Shown piece after piece: positions 1-9,066 of a stretch of DNA of 64,000 bases; positions within the stretch are counted from its first letter, which is position 1; each line of letters begins with the position of its first letter. The stretch comes from Dinoroseobacter sp. (GTDB lineage: Bacteria; Pseudomonadota; Alphaproteobacteria; Rhodobacterales; Rhodobacteraceae). Both the position numbers and the translations under genes were made by a program. The stretch covers positions 1 to 64,000 of the forward strand of contig JAEPNN010000002.1 in the NCBI GenBank assembly GCA_017643385.1. The letters are read 5' to 3'. Below the pieces are notes generated by a model, which searched no databases, had not been told where the DNA came from, and worked only from the letters and a program-made list of their open reading frames with translations.

Positions 1-1
1 G

Positions 2-355
2 GCGGGCGACACGGCCCGTGCAGCGACGTCGACTGAGGTCAAAGATCTGCGCCGGGAATCTCGTGATCTCAAGGAAGTCGTGGCCGAGCAGGCGCTGGAA
101 CTTCGGTTACTCAAAAAAAGCATGATCGCGGATGGGGACGATTGCGATTACGCGGCCCGTGTGGCGCAAACGACGAATTTCTCCTCGCCGCCACCGCACA
201 AAACCTCAGAAAGCAAGCCAAGATCTTTCCTGCACCGCAGCAAATGCGCAAAGCCTGACCCAAAAGGCGCTCGCGCTCTGTTCAAATCACCACTTTCTGC
301 AGCCGCAACACGTTGTTTTTCCACAGAATCGGCCGTTAGTGTCTTAGCGAATTAA
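2..355 (+). pseudogene. IS3-family OrfA transposase remnant
   Basis: The open frame from the window edge encodes an OrfA-type C-terminal coiled coil (LKEVVAEQ, then LELRLLKKSMIADGDD), which is typical of IS3-family orfA products. After residue ~45 the sequence no longer resembles a transposase. No OrfB with a DDE core follows: the next 220 bp have no reading frame of interest. The start lies outside the window, so this is either the end of an intact orfA with a run-on tail or, more likely, a decayed IS fragment next to tRNA-Tyr. Confidence 0.6.
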
Positions 356-578
356 TTGATGGCTCTTATCGTTACCAGTAATGAGGAAAATTTGGTGGCG
401 GTGCGCCAATGGGCCTGGAGATAGCTCTACTATGACAGCGGTGTATTTCTAGTAGTCCACAGCATCATTGGCGGAATAGTGGAAGTGCGACACAAGTGAA
501 ACATAGGTGAGACATAAGTCCCCTATTTTTCAACCGTTTGCACCTGAAATGCGCTGTGTTTGTTAGGAAAAGGGTAAA

Positions 579-662
579 TGGTGGGCGACCCTGGAATCGA
601 ACCAGGCGTGCGTCTCCGCGAGGGAGTTACAGTCCCCTGCCACACCTTGCGGCCTGTCGCCC
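579..662 (-). tRNA. tRNA-Tyr (GTA anticodon)
   Basis: The reverse strand folds as a class II tRNA. The acceptor stem pairs GGGCGAC (656-662) with GTCGCCC (583-589), followed by discriminator A and an encoded CCA (579-581). The anticodon arm reads GGGGA-CTGTAAC-TCCCT, giving anticodon GTA for tyrosine. A variable arm follows, and a T-arm with GGTTCGATTCC. The length of 84 nt with CCA is normal for bacterial tRNA-Tyr. Confidence 0.95.
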
Positions 663-972
663 AGCCGTGGCGGCGGAGATATCCAAGCCCGCCTACCCGG
701 TCAAGCGCAAAACGCACGGCACTGGGCGCAATCCGCCACTGTTTTCATTTCGTCCGAAACATACCGGTCTACCGCTCGCCGCCAACACGGGGCGAACGCC
801 TGTCGCGATCAACCCCGCGAGAGATCAACACCTCAGATAGCCATGCACCAACCACGCCCAAAGCCGAACTAAAACGAACGGTTGCGACACTCGTGCGATC
901 CAAACCCATCGCTTTCCCCTCATTCGTTCTATAGAGACGGCTCAATCCTCGTTCACCACTGCCGGACCAGTC
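663..972. other. Intergenic stretch without a recognised gene
   Basis: These 310 bases lie between tRNA-Tyr (minus) and rlmB (plus). Short frames cross them but none has a recognisable product or a good ribosome binding site. The stretch should hold the tRNA promoter and the rlmB promoter. I see no hairpin or repeat worth naming. Confidence 0.5.
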
Positions 973-1749
973 ATGAAAAAACCAAAATGGGTCGTTGAAA
1001 AGGAACAGGCGCGCCGGGCCGCAGCCTCGGAAACCGTCTGGCTCTTTGGCCTGCACGCGGTACGCGATGCGCTTCAGAACCCCGCACGTGAACGCCTGAG
1101 GCTTATTCTGACTAAAAACGCGGCCGATCGTCTGGGCGATGCGATACCTGCCAGCGGTATGACGCCCGAGATGGCCGATCCACGAAAGTTCCCGGCCCCG
1201 ATTGATCCCGGATCAGTCCATCAGGGGGCCGCGCTTGAGGTCAAGGCGCTCGATTGGGGCGACGTCCAGCAGGTCTGCAAGCCCGGAGGCCATGCCTCGC
1301 GCGTCGTGCTTCTGGACCGTGTGACTGACCCACATAATGTCGGGGCGATCCTGCGCTCGGCCGAGGTGTTCGGAGCGCGCGCCGTAATCGCTCCACAGCG
1401 GGCTGCGGCTCCAGAAACTGGCGCATTGGCAAAAACTGCCTCTGGTGCTTTGGAACGCCAACCTTATCTGAGGGTAAAGAACCTTGCAGATACAATGGAG
1501 CGTTTACGTGACATGGGATATTTTCTGATCGGATTGGATGGTGAGGCCGACGCCGAACTACCGGCTGTGCTTCAAGGCCAGACAGACCGTCCCATTGGAC
1601 TTGTTCTGGGGGCGGAAGGCCCGGGACTGCGGGACAGAACCAAAGCCACGTGTGACGTGCTCGCACGGATCCCTTTTGCGACAGATTTCGGCTCACTCAA
1701 CGTTTCAAACGCTGCAGCGGTATCGCTCTTTGCAGCGCGGGAGGGTTGA
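973..1749 (+). CDS. rlmB: 23S rRNA (guanosine-2'-O-)-methyltransferase, TrmH/SpoU family
   Basis: This SPOUT-class methyltransferase of 258 residues should put a 2'-O-methyl group on a guanosine of 23S rRNA (G2251 in E. coli) using S-adenosylmethionine. The N-terminal substrate-binding domain begins with WLFGLHAVRDAL. The SpoU domain carries all three family motifs: motif 1 (DRVTDPHNVGAILRSAEVFG) near residue 115, motif 2 (LVLGAEGPGLR) near 210 and motif 3 (LNVSNAAAVSLF) at the C terminus. Length is usual for RlmB. The exact target nucleotide is inferred from the family. The zinc-ribbon gene follows 3 bp later and is probably cotranscribed. Confidence 0.92.
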   Translation: MKKPKWVVEKEQARRAAASETVWLFGLHAVRDALQNPARERLRLILTKNAADRLGDAIPASGMTPEMADPRKFPAPIDPGSVHQGAALEVKALDWGDVQQVCKPGGHASRVVLLDRVTDPHNVGAILRSAEVFGARAVIAPQRAAAPETGALAKTASGALERQPYLRVKNLADTMERLRDMGYFLIGLDGEADAELPAVLQGQTDRPIGLVLGAEGPGLRDRTKATCDVLARIPFATDFGSLNVSNAAAVSLFAAREG

Positions 1750-1752
1750 AGC

Positions 1753-2085
1753 ATGGATCGTCGAGACGTCACACGCATGGGCACGTGCTGCTATTGCGGG
1801 TCGCGCACATTGTTGCAACTGACCGCGCGCGACGGGCACGAACTGGCTTGCGGGTCTTGCGGTGCCCCCATTCACCATATGAAAGCAGTCCGGGCCGAAC
1901 AGCACACGCCCAAACATAACCGCCCGCATGCGTCGCGTCCTATCGGCTACCCCGGATACGGCCACTCGGATGAGCGTCCCAAAAAGAAGAAAAACAAGGG
2001 CAAGAAGTCCTACAAGAAGAAGTCAAAAGGGATCTTCGATATGTTCGAAGATGTCATTGACGATGTCTTCGACATCTTCGACTGA
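1753..2085 (+). CDS. Small zinc-ribbon protein with basic linker and acidic tail
   Basis: I do not recognise a named family. The 110-residue product has an N-terminal four-cysteine zinc ribbon (CCYCGS and CGSCGAP, spaced like a rubredoxin-type knuckle). A His-rich middle and a lysine-rich stretch (KKKKNKGKKSYKKK) follow, ending in an acidic, aromatic tail (FDMFEDVIDDVFDIFD). That charge layout suggests nucleic-acid or ribosome contact, but this is inference. GGAGGG sits 7 nt before this ATG and supports it over the ATG at 1777. It is 3 bp downstream of rlmB. Confidence 0.75.
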   Translation: MDRRDVTRMGTCCYCGSRTLLQLTARDGHELACGSCGAPIHHMKAVRAEQHTPKHNRPHASRPIGYPGYGHSDERPKKKKNKGKKSYKKKSKGIFDMFEDVIDDVFDIFD

Positions 2086-2107
2086 ACATCTGTCGTCTGC
2101 GCAAATT

Positions 2108-2139
2108 GTTACGACACTCTGACGAGGTCGTGTTGTAAC
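2108..2139. promoter_or_regulatory. Inverted repeat between the zinc-ribbon and YHS genes
   Basis: GTTACGACAC (2108-2117) and GTGTTGTAAC (2130-2139) pair over 9 of 10 positions around a 12-nt loop. No T-run follows, so an operator is as likely as a weak hairpin terminator. Confidence 0.35.
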
Positions 2140-2230
2140 ACGCGTCACGGGCCCGCGAGGTGGGGTTTTCGAGACCAGTTTGCCTACGCATCTTACACTC
2201 AGACGCAGACACGACATCGGAGACGCCCTG

Positions 2231-2713
2231 ATGACATACACCCCCACCCTGTCACGCCGCAGCGCATTGGGCCTACTCGCCGCGGTTCCAGTAACCCTTG
2301 CAAGCCCGCTTGTCATTCGCCCCGCGAAAGCAATGGCCCCCGAGACCTACGCCGAAGATGGTGTCGCGATCGATGGCAGCGACGTCATGGGCTACTGGCT
2401 GGACGGCGAGCCTGTGATGGGCTCGCCCGACTTCACCTACGACTGGAAGGGCGCGACCTGGCAGTTTGCCAGCGCAGAAACCCGCGACATGTTCATCGCC
2501 GATCCGGAACGTTACGCACCCGCTTATGGTGGACATTGTGCATGGGCTGCGAGCCGCGGCTATGTCGCCCCAACCACACCCACCGCCTGGACCTTGCATG
2601 AAGAGCGTTTGTTCCTGAATTACAGCCTCGGCGTTCAATGGCGCTGGCGCCGCAATATTCCTGGCAATGTGGCCAAGGGGGATGAGAACTGGCCGGGTCT
2701 GCTCGCAGGATAA
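2231..2713 (+). CDS. Tat-exported YHS domain protein
   Basis: This 160-residue protein starts with a twin-arginine signal (SRRSALGLLAAVPVTLA), so it is probably exported folded to the periplasm. The mature part is a YHS domain, recognisable from VAIDGSDVMGYW, FTYDWKGATWQFASAETRDMF and ERYAPAYGGHCAWAASRGY. Such domains often bind metal or sit beside copper and other metal-handling proteins; the Cys and His in GGHCAW are the likely ligands. The ATG at 2231 is chosen over an upstream in-frame ATG at 2180 because it opens the Tat signal and has GGAG about 9 nt upstream. The substrate is unknown. Confidence 0.85.
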   Translation: MTYTPTLSRRSALGLLAAVPVTLASPLVIRPAKAMAPETYAEDGVAIDGSDVMGYWLDGEPVMGSPDFTYDWKGATWQFASAETRDMFIADPERYAPAYGGHCAWAASRGYVAPTTPTAWTLHEERLFLNYSLGVQWRWRRNIPGNVAKGDENWPGLLAG

Positions 2714-2830
2714 TCACGAGCTTGCGACCAGACCTGTAAACCTGCTCTGGCAACCCTAAATACGACGTATCGCACACGGGGCCGGAACCCCCATGTTGCA
2801 ATTAAACTGTCCCTCGTTCCGCAACCTCAT

Positions 2831-2867
2831 GCGCCCATCCTGCCCCCTCAGGATTGGGCGCTTTTTT
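2831..2867 (+). terminator. Rho-independent terminator after the YHS gene
   Basis: GCGCCCATCCTG pairs with CAGGATTGGGCGC (one G-T pair) around a short C-rich loop and is followed by TTTTTT. It closes the YHS transcript before the CoA-binding gene. Confidence 0.85.
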
Positions 2868-2895
2868 ATTCTCTTCGAACACGTTAAGAGCGGGT

Positions 2896-3372
2896 ATGAC
2901 AAAGCCTACCGATACCCAGCTCCGCCAGATTTTGACCGACACCAAAGTAATTGCCGTGGTGGGTCTTTCTGCAAAACCGGTACGGGCGAGCTATTTCGTC
3001 GGACGCTACCTGTCGATGCGGGGAAAACGCGTGATCGGCGTGAGCCCCGGACTCGCAGGTCAGACGCTCTTTGGCGAAGTGGTCTACGGTAGCCTGAAAG
3101 ATATTCCTGCCGATGTTCCCGTGGATATGGTCGATATCTTCCGGCGTTCAGAACACGTACCCCCGATTGTCGATGATGCAGTCGCCAGCCTTCCGAACCT
3201 GCGCACAATCTGGATGCAGATTGGCGTGCAGAATCCAGAGGCACGCGCGCAGGCGGAATCTGCAGGGTTGCGCGTTGTCGAACACCTCTGCCCCAAACAG
3301 GAACATCAAAGGCTGTTTGGAGAGCTACGCAAGGGCGGTTTTGCCACTGGAGTGATTTCGTCAAGGCTCTGA
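2896..3372 (+). CDS. CoA-binding domain protein (YccU-like)
   Basis: A single Rossmann-type CoA-binding_2 domain fills the 158 residues: TKVIAVVGLSAKPVRASYFV is the nucleotide-binding start, and VDMVDIFRRSEHVPPIVDDA and TIWMQIGVQNPEA are conserved later blocks. Proteins of this type resemble the CoA-binding half of succinyl-CoA ligases. Their cellular role is not established. The ATG at 2896 (MTKPTD) is preferred over one at 2854 because it follows AAGAGCGGG and sits at the family's usual N terminus. It converges on hisE 12 bp downstream. Confidence 0.85.
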   Translation: MTKPTDTQLRQILTDTKVIAVVGLSAKPVRASYFVGRYLSMRGKRVIGVSPGLAGQTLFGEVVYGSLKDIPADVPVDMVDIFRRSEHVPPIVDDAVASLPNLRTIWMQIGVQNPEARAQAESAGLRVVEHLCPKQEHQRLFGELRKGGFATGVISSRL

Positions 3373-3384
3373 ACGCGCGGCGCT

Positions 3385-3696
3385 TCAGGGGCGAGACTCT
3401 TTCTCGGCGATACCAGAGGTGCCTTCCCTCCGGCTAAGTTCCACCAGCACGTCGTTGAGCGAAATATCCCGTGAAGCAAGCATGACCAGCAGGTGATACA
3501 GCACATCTGCCGCTTCAGCAGTCAGCGCATCACAGTCGCCTTTTACGGCCTCGATGATCGCCTCAACCGCTTCTTCGCCAAACTTCTCAGCGCATTTCTC
3601 GGGCCCTTTGGACAGCAATTTTGCCGTCCAACTGTCGGAGGCGTCCGCTCCCTTGCGGGCTTCGATCGTGGCGGCCAGCCGCTCCAGCGCGCTCAT
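3385..3696 (-). CDS. hisE: Phosphoribosyl-ATP pyrophosphatase
   Basis: HisE hydrolyses phosphoribosyl-ATP to phosphoribosyl-AMP and pyrophosphate, the second step of histidine synthesis. The 103-residue helical MazG-like fold is clear from [32 protein letters not shown] and [17 protein letters not shown]; the EExxE-type and ExxD acidic residues are the metal ligands. Its ATG overlaps the hisF stop by 4 bp, so the two are translationally coupled. It is the last gene of the minus-strand his cluster. Confidence 0.95.
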   Translation of the reverse strand: MSALERLAATIEARKGADASDSWTAKLLSKGPEKCAEKFGEEAVEAIIEAVKGDCDALTAEAADVLYHLLVMLASRDISLNDVLVELSRREGTSGIAEKESRP

Positions 3697-4454
3697 GACA
3701 GCCTCATGGGCAGACCCGCTGCCGCCATATGCGCCTTGGCCTCGCCGATGGTGTAGGTGCCGAAGTGAAAAATCGACGCCGCGAGCACCGCGCTCGCGCC
3801 CCCTTCGGTCACGCCTTCCACGAGGTGATCAAGGTTGCCGACACCACCGCTGGCAATAACCGGAATATTGACCGCTTCCGAAATTGCCCGGGTCAGTGGC
3901 AAATTGAACCCTGCCTTGGTGCCGTCACGGTCCATAGAGGTCAGTAATATCTCGCCTGCACCCTGACGCTCCACTTCCAAAGCAAACTCGACGGCGTCGA
4001 TCCCCGTGGGTTTGCGACCACCATGGGTAAAGATCTCCCACTTTCCTGGACTGACGGTCTTGGCGTCGATGGCCACAACGATGCATTGCGATCCAAATCT
4101 TTCAGCCGCACGCGCAACCACCGTTGGATCTGCCACAGCCGCGGAATTGAACGACACCTTGTCTGCACCCGCCAGCAACAGCGCCCGCACATCTTCAGGT
4201 GTTCTGACACCGCCGCCTACTGTCAGCGGCATGAAGCAGGCCTCCGCCGTGCGCGTGACGACATCATACATCGTGCCTCTGTTTTCATGGGTGGCATTGA
4301 TATCGAGAAAACAAAGCTCGTCCGCGCCAGCGGCATCATAGGCACGCGCAGCTTCCACCGGATCGCCAGCGTCAATCAGATCTACGAAGTTCACACCCTT
4401 CACGACACGCCCATCTTTGACGTCGAGACACGGGATTACACGGGTTTTCAGCAT
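3693..4454 (-). CDS. hisF: Imidazole glycerol phosphate synthase, cyclase subunit
   Basis: HisF is the (beta/alpha)8 cyclase that joins ammonia from HisH with PRFAR to make imidazole glycerol phosphate and AICAR. Both catalytic aspartates are visible, in [13 protein letters not shown] (near residue 11) and [10 protein letters not shown] (near 130). The phosphate-binding ends GGGVRT and ASGGVGN are present. The 253-residue length is standard. HisH lies about 2.2 kb upstream on the same strand, so the partners are separated by hisA and three extra genes. Confidence 0.96.
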   Translation of the reverse strand: MLKTRVIPCLDVKDGRVVKGVNFVDLIDAGDPVEAARAYDAAGADELCFLDINATHENRGTMYDVVTRTAEACFMPLTVGGGVRTPEDVRALLLAGADKVSFNSAAVADPTVVARAAERFGSQCIVVAIDAKTVSPGKWEIFTHGGRKPTGIDAVEFALEVERQGAGEILLTSMDRDGTKAGFNLPLTRAISEAVNIPVIASGGVGNLDHLVEGVTEGGASAVLAASIFHFGTYTIGEAKAHMAAAGLPMRLS

Positions 4455-4485
4455 TTCTGCGTCCTTTGGAGGAGACGCTGACCTC

Positions 4486-4989
4486 CTAACGGGTGACGGG
4501 CCGATTGAAAAGCGGCAGTGCAGCTGCAGGGGGGCCCGATAAGGCTGGTCGGACGGTTCGGGTCAGACGTTTTGGCCCCGCCGGTCCTGTTTTTGCAGCT
4601 ACGGGGGTCCCGTTTGCTATCACGGTACAGGCGCATGTAAATCGCAGTTCGGTGAAGGTAAGTGGCTTGCCCGGACGTGCAAGCACGACGCGTCGGCCAT
4701 CGATAAGACTGGCTGCTTTGCGCGGCAAACATCCTGCTACGGTCACCTTCTGGCCCGGACTAACGAGCATATCGCGCGAAGGGTTCCCACGTCCAAATGC
4801 ATTGCGACGGATCAGGATAGGCTTGTGACGCGACCGACCCAGACGCTCCGGGGCAAACGTAGCGCGCACAACGGCATCCAGCATTTGAACGCTGCCGTTT
4901 GCGGTCAAAACCGGATCGCCCGGACGAAGCGACTCCACCAGTTTTGGCCCAAAGAGCGTGTCAATCAATATGCCCGATGTCAGCGACAT
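4486..4989 (-). CDS. Free-standing Hint-domain protein inside the his cluster
   Basis: The 167 residues resemble the Hedgehog/intein (Hint_2) domain of Rhodobacteraceae proteins: [19 protein letters not shown], then [13 protein letters not shown] and [11 protein letters not shown]. Most relatives start this domain with a Cys-Phe-Thr block. Here the equivalent is SLTSG, with serine instead of the nucleophilic cysteine. The ATG at 4989 follows GAGGA and puts that serine directly after Met; an ATG at 5043 has no binding site. No calcium-binding repeat or partner domain is attached. The C-terminal 40 residues are low-complexity. Function in the his cluster is unknown, and whether it can splice or cleave is open. 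Confidence 0.7.
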   Translation of the reverse strand: MSLTSGILIDTLFGPKLVESLRPGDPVLTANGSVQMLDAVVRATFAPERLGRSRHKPILIRRNAFGRGNPSRDMLVSPGQKVTVAGCLPRKAASLIDGRRVVLARPGKPLTFTELRFTCACTVIANGTPVAAKTGPAGPKRLTRTVRPALSGPPAAALPLFNRPVTR

Positions 4990-5071
4990 CCGATTCCTCG
5001 AAACCGAGGCCCCCGCGCCTGTCAAAACGTAAAAGCATGGCATAGGAATGGCACGAGGGATAAAAATCAGA

Positions 5072-5335
5072 CTAATTTTGCCGATTTTTGAGCAATCTGG
5101 CTGTCCAGACCAGCAAACCCAGCACGCCTACCCCCGTTAAAGGCAACGTCAGGCGCGCGGACCAGATCAGGTTGATCAACCGCTCGGCCACACCGCAGAC
5201 CCCGGTCATAGGGGCCGCAAATGGCGGGTTTACACAGCCCAAGACCGCATCCAGCCCCAATCCGATCAGTGCAAGGGTAAGCGGCAGCAGCCCAAGCAGG
5301 ATCGCACCAAGCGAGAAACGGAAGAGCAGACGCAT
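5072..5335 (-). CDS. Small two-helix membrane protein between hisA and hisF
   Basis: The 87 residues hold two hydrophobic segments (about 5-33, FSLGAILLGLLPLTLALIGL, and about 63-80, LTLPLTGVGVLGLLVWTA) separated by a loop with two cysteines. I know of no assigned function. Its ATG overlaps the hisA stop (TGATG), so it is translated with hisA. It is predicted to sit in the inner membrane. Confidence 0.75.
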   Translation of the reverse strand: MRLLFRFSLGAILLGLLPLTLALIGLGLDAVLGCVNPPFAAPMTGVCGVAERLINLIWSARLTLPLTGVGVLGLLVWTARLLKNRQN

Positions 5336-6051
5336 CAGCCCAGAGCGGCCAATGCGGCTTTCAGATCAAGGGCCCCGTCATAGAGCGCGCGGCCCGAAAT
5401 CGCGCCTGAAATTCCGCCCGCATCGCGCAACGCAACAAGATCGTCGAGCGAGGATACCCCACCAGAAGCAATGACCGGAATCGACGTGGCTTTGGCAAGC
5501 GCTGCGGTCGCAGTTATATTTGGTCCCTGCATCGCGCCGTCCCGATCGATATCGGTATAAATAATCGCGGCAACGCCTGCGTCCTCAAAAGATTTCGCAA
5601 GATCAGTTACTTGAAGGTCAGTTTCCTCAGCCCAACCTCGCGTCGCAACAAACCCGTTGCGTGCATCCAGCCCCACAGCGACATGGCCGGGAAAGGCCTT
5701 GGCAGCTTCGCGCACAAGGTCCGGGTTTTCAACGGCGACTGTTCCAAGGATCACCCGCGTCAGACCCTTGGCCAGCCACATCTCGATCGTGGCCATGTCG
5801 CGAATGCCGCCGCCAAGCTGCGTTGGCACCGATGTTTCGGACAAAATCGCTTCGACCGCGGCGCCGTTCACAGGCTTTCCTGCAAACGCGCCGTTCAGGT
5901 CAACAAGGTGAAGCCATTGGCACCCTTCATCCTGAAACGCCCGCGCCTGAGCGGCAGGGTCATCATTGAAGACGGTGGCTGCGTCCATCTCGCCCCGCAG
6001 CAATCGCACGGCCTGGCCGTCTTTGAGGTCAATCGCGGGGTATAAGATCAT
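5335..6051 (-). CDS. hisA: ProFAR isomerase (HisA)
   Basis: HisA opens the ribose ring of ProFAR to give PRFAR, the HisF substrate. The beta-barrel shows the catalytic aspartates in [14 protein letters not shown] (near residue 8) and [12 protein letters not shown] (near 168), and the phosphate loops GGGIRD and ASGGVSS. At 238 residues it is normal length. It leads the hisA-membrane protein-Hint-hisF-hisE group. The DUF2147 gene lies just upstream on the opposite strand, so this group probably has its own promoter in 6052-6197. Confidence 0.96.
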   Translation of the reverse strand: MILYPAIDLKDGQAVRLLRGEMDAATVFNDDPAAQARAFQDEGCQWLHLVDLNGAFAGKPVNGAAVEAILSETSVPTQLGGGIRDMATIEMWLAKGLTRVILGTVAVENPDLVREAAKAFPGHVAVGLDARNGFVATRGWAEETDLQVTDLAKSFEDAGVAAIIYTDIDRDGAMQGPNITATAALAKATSIPVIASGGVSSLDDLVALRDAGGISGAISGRALYDGALDLKAALAALG

Positions 6052-6197
6052 AACAGGGCTCCATCGGGCAGCGTTTGGCGGGGGTCTAGGCCAGCACGCC
6101 TACCGTGCCAAGAGCCGGTTTGGCGCAACGTCATGCTTGATTGACACGTTTTCTTGAGAGAACCTCTGCCGCATCCAAAGTCTTGGGAGGAGACGAC

Positions 6198-6593
6198 ATG
6201 AAAAAACTGGCACTCGCAGCCATCGCAACCATTGCTTTGTCAGGTGCGGCACTTGCGGACCCGATCCACGGGACCTGGCAGACAATTCCGGATGACAACG
6301 GCAACTATGGACATATCCAGGTCCGCGATTGTGGAGACCGCGGCATCTGCGGTACGCTGATCAAGTCATTTGACAGCTCCGGCGCCGAGTTTGTGTCTGA
6401 GAACCAAGGCCGCGCTATAATCTGGGACATGGCCGCCGATGGCGGTGGAGCCTATTCCGGTGGCAAAGTTTACTCTCCGGATCGCGACAAGACCTACAGC
6501 TCGCGCATGCAACTGTCGGGCAATGCGCTTACCGTACAAGGGTGCGTGTTCGGGATCTGTCGCGATGGCGGAACCTGGAGCCGCGTGAACTAA
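6198..6593 (+). CDS. Secreted DUF2147 protein, antisense within the his region
   Basis: The 131-residue product has a cleavable signal peptide (MKKLALAAIATIALSGAALA) and a DUF2147 beta-rich domain starting at DPIHGTWQTIPDD. Four cysteines (CGDRGIC and CVFGIC) can form disulfides in the periplasm. The biochemical role of the family is unknown. The ATG at 6198 has GGGAGGAG 6-8 nt upstream, which rules out the longer frame. It points against its his neighbours, splitting hisBH from hisA, and ends in its own terminator. Confidence 0.88.
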   Translation: MKKLALAAIATIALSGAALADPIHGTWQTIPDDNGNYGHIQVRDCGDRGICGTLIKSFDSSGAEFVSENQGRAIIWDMAADGGGAYSGGKVYSPDRDKTYSSRMQLSGNALTVQGCVFGICRDGGTWSRVN

Positions 6594-6614
6594 GGGTCAC
6601 GATCTAATTTTGAG

Positions 6615-6646
6615 GGGCCGCCGCCTTAGGCGGCCCTTTCCTTTTG
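6615..6646 (+). terminator. Terminator after the DUF2147 gene
   Basis: GGGCCGCC (6615-6622) pairs perfectly with GGCGGCCC (6629-6636) around a 6-nt loop, followed by TTTCCTTTT on the plus strand. The minus-strand side lacks a strong T-run, so it mainly ends the plus transcript facing hisH. Confidence 0.85.
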
Positions 6647-7285
6647 CTAAGGCATCCAGTTCAGGAAATTTGCGATCAAACGCAAACCCGCACCTTGGCT
6701 CTTTTCCGGATGAAACTGGGTCCCTATCTTGGTCCCCTCGCTCACAATCGCCGTAACCGGCCCGCCATAATCTACATGCGCCAACAATTGATCCGGGCGC
6801 GCGACCTGCATCGCATAAGAATGTACAAAATATGCGTGATCCCCGGTTACGATCCCCTCCAAAACGGGATGGGATCGATCAATGAGCAGATCATTCCAAC
6901 CCATGTGAGGCACAGGCATTTTGGGGTCTGACGGACGGATTAGATCCACCTCACCCTCGATCCAGCCAAATCCATCAACGCGTTCATATTCCAGACCGCG
7001 CGTTGCCATCATCTGCATGCCGACGCAAATTCCTAGAAATGGGACGGCACGCGCCTCGACCGCCTCCTGCAGCGCTTCTTCAAGACCTTCAAACGCCTGC
7101 AACCCGCGTCGACAGGCAGGAAACGCTCCGTCCCCGGGTAAAACAAGCCGGTCTGCCTTGCGCACCACCTCCGGGTCCGAGGTCACGACCACGTTCCCGC
7201 CACCGGTTTCAGCCGCCATGCGCTCAAACGCCTTTTGAGCGGAGTGCAGATTACCGCTGTCGTAATCGATCAGAACAGTTGTCAC
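6647..7285 (-). CDS. hisH: Imidazole glycerol phosphate synthase, glutaminase subunit
   Basis: HisH hydrolyses glutamine and passes ammonia to HisF. The class I amidotransferase triad is complete: nucleophile Cys in [12 protein letters not shown] (near residue 86), and His and Glu in QFHPEKSQ near the C terminus. The N-terminal [13 protein letters not shown] and the PGDGAF oxyanion region are also standard. The 212-residue length is normal. It follows hisB with a 2-bp gap. Confidence 0.96.
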   Translation of the reverse strand: MTTVLIDYDSGNLHSAQKAFERMAAETGGGNVVVTSDPEVVRKADRLVLPGDGAFPACRRGLQAFEGLEEALQEAVEARAVPFLGICVGMQMMATRGLEYERVDGFGWIEGEVDLIRPSDPKMPVPHMGWNDLLIDRSHPVLEGIVTGDHAYFVHSYAMQVARPDQLLAHVDYGGPVTAIVSEGTKIGTQFHPEKSQGAGLRLIANFLNWMP

Positions 7286-7287
7286 GG

Positions 7288-7875
7288 TCAGAGAATGCCT
7301 TTGGTCGACGGAATGGCATCGGATTTGCGCGGATCAATCTCCAAAGCATCACGCAAGGCCCGCGCAACGGCCTTGAACGCAGCTTCCGCAATGTGGTGGC
7401 TGTTGATTCCGTCGATTTTCTCAACATGCAGTGTCAGACCCGAATTCATAGCAAAGGCCTGAAAGAACTCGCGCACAAGCTCGGTGTCAAAGGTTCCGAT
7501 CTTCGAGGCAGTCATATCCACTTTCCAGACAAGATAGGGACGCCCGGACAGATCCAAGGCCGCGCGCACCAAAGTGTCATCCATAGGCAAAAGACACGAC
7601 CCATAGCGCACGATCCCGCGCTTGTCGCCAGCGGCCTCAGCAATCGCCTGGCCTAGTGCGATGCCGACATCCTCAACCGTGTGGTGGTCATCAATATGCA
7701 GATCGCCCTTGCAGCGCACCTTCATGTCGATCAGCGCATGGCGAGCAAGCTGATCGAGCATGTGGTCAAAAAAACCAACACCTGTTGCGTTGTCGTACGA
7801 GCCGGTTCCATCCAGATCGACGGATACTGTGATCGCCGTTTCGGCTGTTTTACGGGTGATCTCTGCGCGGCGCAT
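7288..7875 (-). CDS. hisB: Imidazoleglycerol-phosphate dehydratase
   Basis: HisB dehydrates imidazole glycerol phosphate to imidazole acetol phosphate. The 195 residues show the duplicated metal-binding motifs [16 protein letters not shown] and [13 protein letters not shown] that hold the two manganese ions, plus [13 protein letters not shown]. It is the monofunctional form without a histidinol-phosphatase domain. The ATG at 7875 is preferred over 7884 because AAGGA lies about 9 nt before it. It is the first gene of the his cluster seen here. Confidence 0.95.
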   Translation of the reverse strand: MRRAEITRKTAETAITVSVDLDGTGSYDNATGVGFFDHMLDQLARHALIDMKVRCKGDLHIDDHHTVEDVGIALGQAIAEAAGDKRGIVRYGSCLLPMDDTLVRAALDLSGRPYLVWKVDMTASKIGTFDTELVREFFQAFAMNSGLTLHVEKIDGINSHHIAEAAFKAVARALRDALEIDPRKSDAIPSTKGIL

Positions 7876-7974
7876 GAAGGCCATCCTTTCGAAAATCTCG
7901 CCGCTCTATAAGGCAGAGACCCGGGATTTGCCAAGCACTTGCGCTGAGCGGGGGAATGAGCGACACCGCGCGGC

Positions 7975-9066
7975 ATGAGACCCGAACTGACCATCGTCAT
8001 TCCCAGCTTCAACGAACGTCCCAACGTACGCCCGTTGGTCGCCCTGTTGCAGGAGGCCTTGCAAGGCATCGAATGGGAAGCGGTTTTCGTTGACGACGAC
8101 AGTCCGGACGGCACCGCGGATGAGGTACGCGCAGTCGGCGCCGAAGATCCACGGGTACGCGTGTTGCACCGTGTGGGCCGCCGTGGATTGGCCGGGGCCT
8201 GCATCGAAGGCATCCTGTCGGCCATCTCACCGCTTGTTGCGGTAATGGACGCCGATTTACAGCATGACGAGACAAAGCTGACCGAGATGGTCGCAAAGTT
8301 TCGTGCAGATGATAGCCTGGATCTGGTGATCGGATCGCGCCACGTTGAAGGTGGCTCAATCGGCGACGGGTTTACAGCGATGCGGGCCTGGGGCTCCGAG
8401 GTTGCAACGAATCTGACCAAGAAAATTCTGCGCATCAAAGCCACAGACCCAATGAGCGGGTTCTTTATGGTCAAGCGCGAGAGCTTCAACCAGGTGGTGC
8501 AAGGGCTTCAGACCCAGGGCTTCAAGATCCTTGCCGATATGCTGGCCGCCGCCAAAGGCCGCTGGAACGTGGCCGAGGTGGGCTACACGTTCCGGGATCG
8601 TCAGCACGGCGAAAGCAAACTTGACGCTGCGATAACGGCCGAGTTCCTTGCCCTTTTGGTGGCGCGTTTTACCGGGGGCGTTCTGCCGATCCGGTTTATT
8701 CTATTCCTCATGGTTGGCGCCTCAGGAGTGATCGTGCAATTAGCTGCGATGCGGCTCGCCCTGCTAACCGTAACCGATGTTTTCGCGATCGCCCAGACAT
8801 TCGGCGTCGTCGTAGCAATGACCACAAACTTCCTGCTGAACAACGTGCTGACCTATCACGACCGGACATTGCGGGGCTGGCATCTGGTCTTCGGCCTGCT
8901 TAGCTTCTACGCGGTCTGTGCCGTGGGCGCGGTTGCAAATGTGGGCGTTGCCGGTGTCGCCTTCCAGGCGCTTGGTCAACCTGAATTTGCCAGTTTTATC
9001 GGTGCCGTCGTTGGGGCACTTTGGAACTTTGTGGCAAGCGCGTTGGTGACCTGGAGGTCGCGGTAG
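7975..9066 (+). CDS. GT2 polyprenyl-phosphate glycosyltransferase fused to GtrA membrane domain
   Basis: The N-terminal ~235 residues are a GT-A fold family 2 transferase of the dolichyl-phosphate mannose synthase type: TIVIPSFNERPNV, VFVDDDSPDGTADEV and VMDADLQHDETKL, the last holding the DxD-type metal site. The remaining ~125 residues form a GtrA domain with four predicted membrane helices (starting PIRFILFLMVGASGVIV and ending AVVGALWNFVASALV). It probably loads a sugar onto undecaprenyl phosphate and helps move it across the inner membrane for surface glycosylation. The sugar is not determined by sequence. It diverges from hisB. Confidence 0.88.
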   Translation: MRPELTIVIPSFNERPNVRPLVALLQEALQGIEWEAVFVDDDSPDGTADEVRAVGAEDPRVRVLHRVGRRGLAGACIEGILSAISPLVAVMDADLQHDETKLTEMVAKFRADDSLDLVIGSRHVEGGSIGDGFTAMRAWGSEVATNLTKKILRIKATDPMSGFFMVKRESFNQVVQGLQTQGFKILADMLAAAKGRWNVAEVGYTFRDRQHGESKLDAAITAEFLALLVARFTGGVLPIRFILFLMVGASGVIVQLAAMRLALLTVTDVFAIAQTFGVVVAMTTNFLLNNVLTYHDRTLRGWHLVFGLLSFYAVCAVGAVANVGVAGVAFQALGQPEFASFIGAVVGALWNFVASALVTWRSR

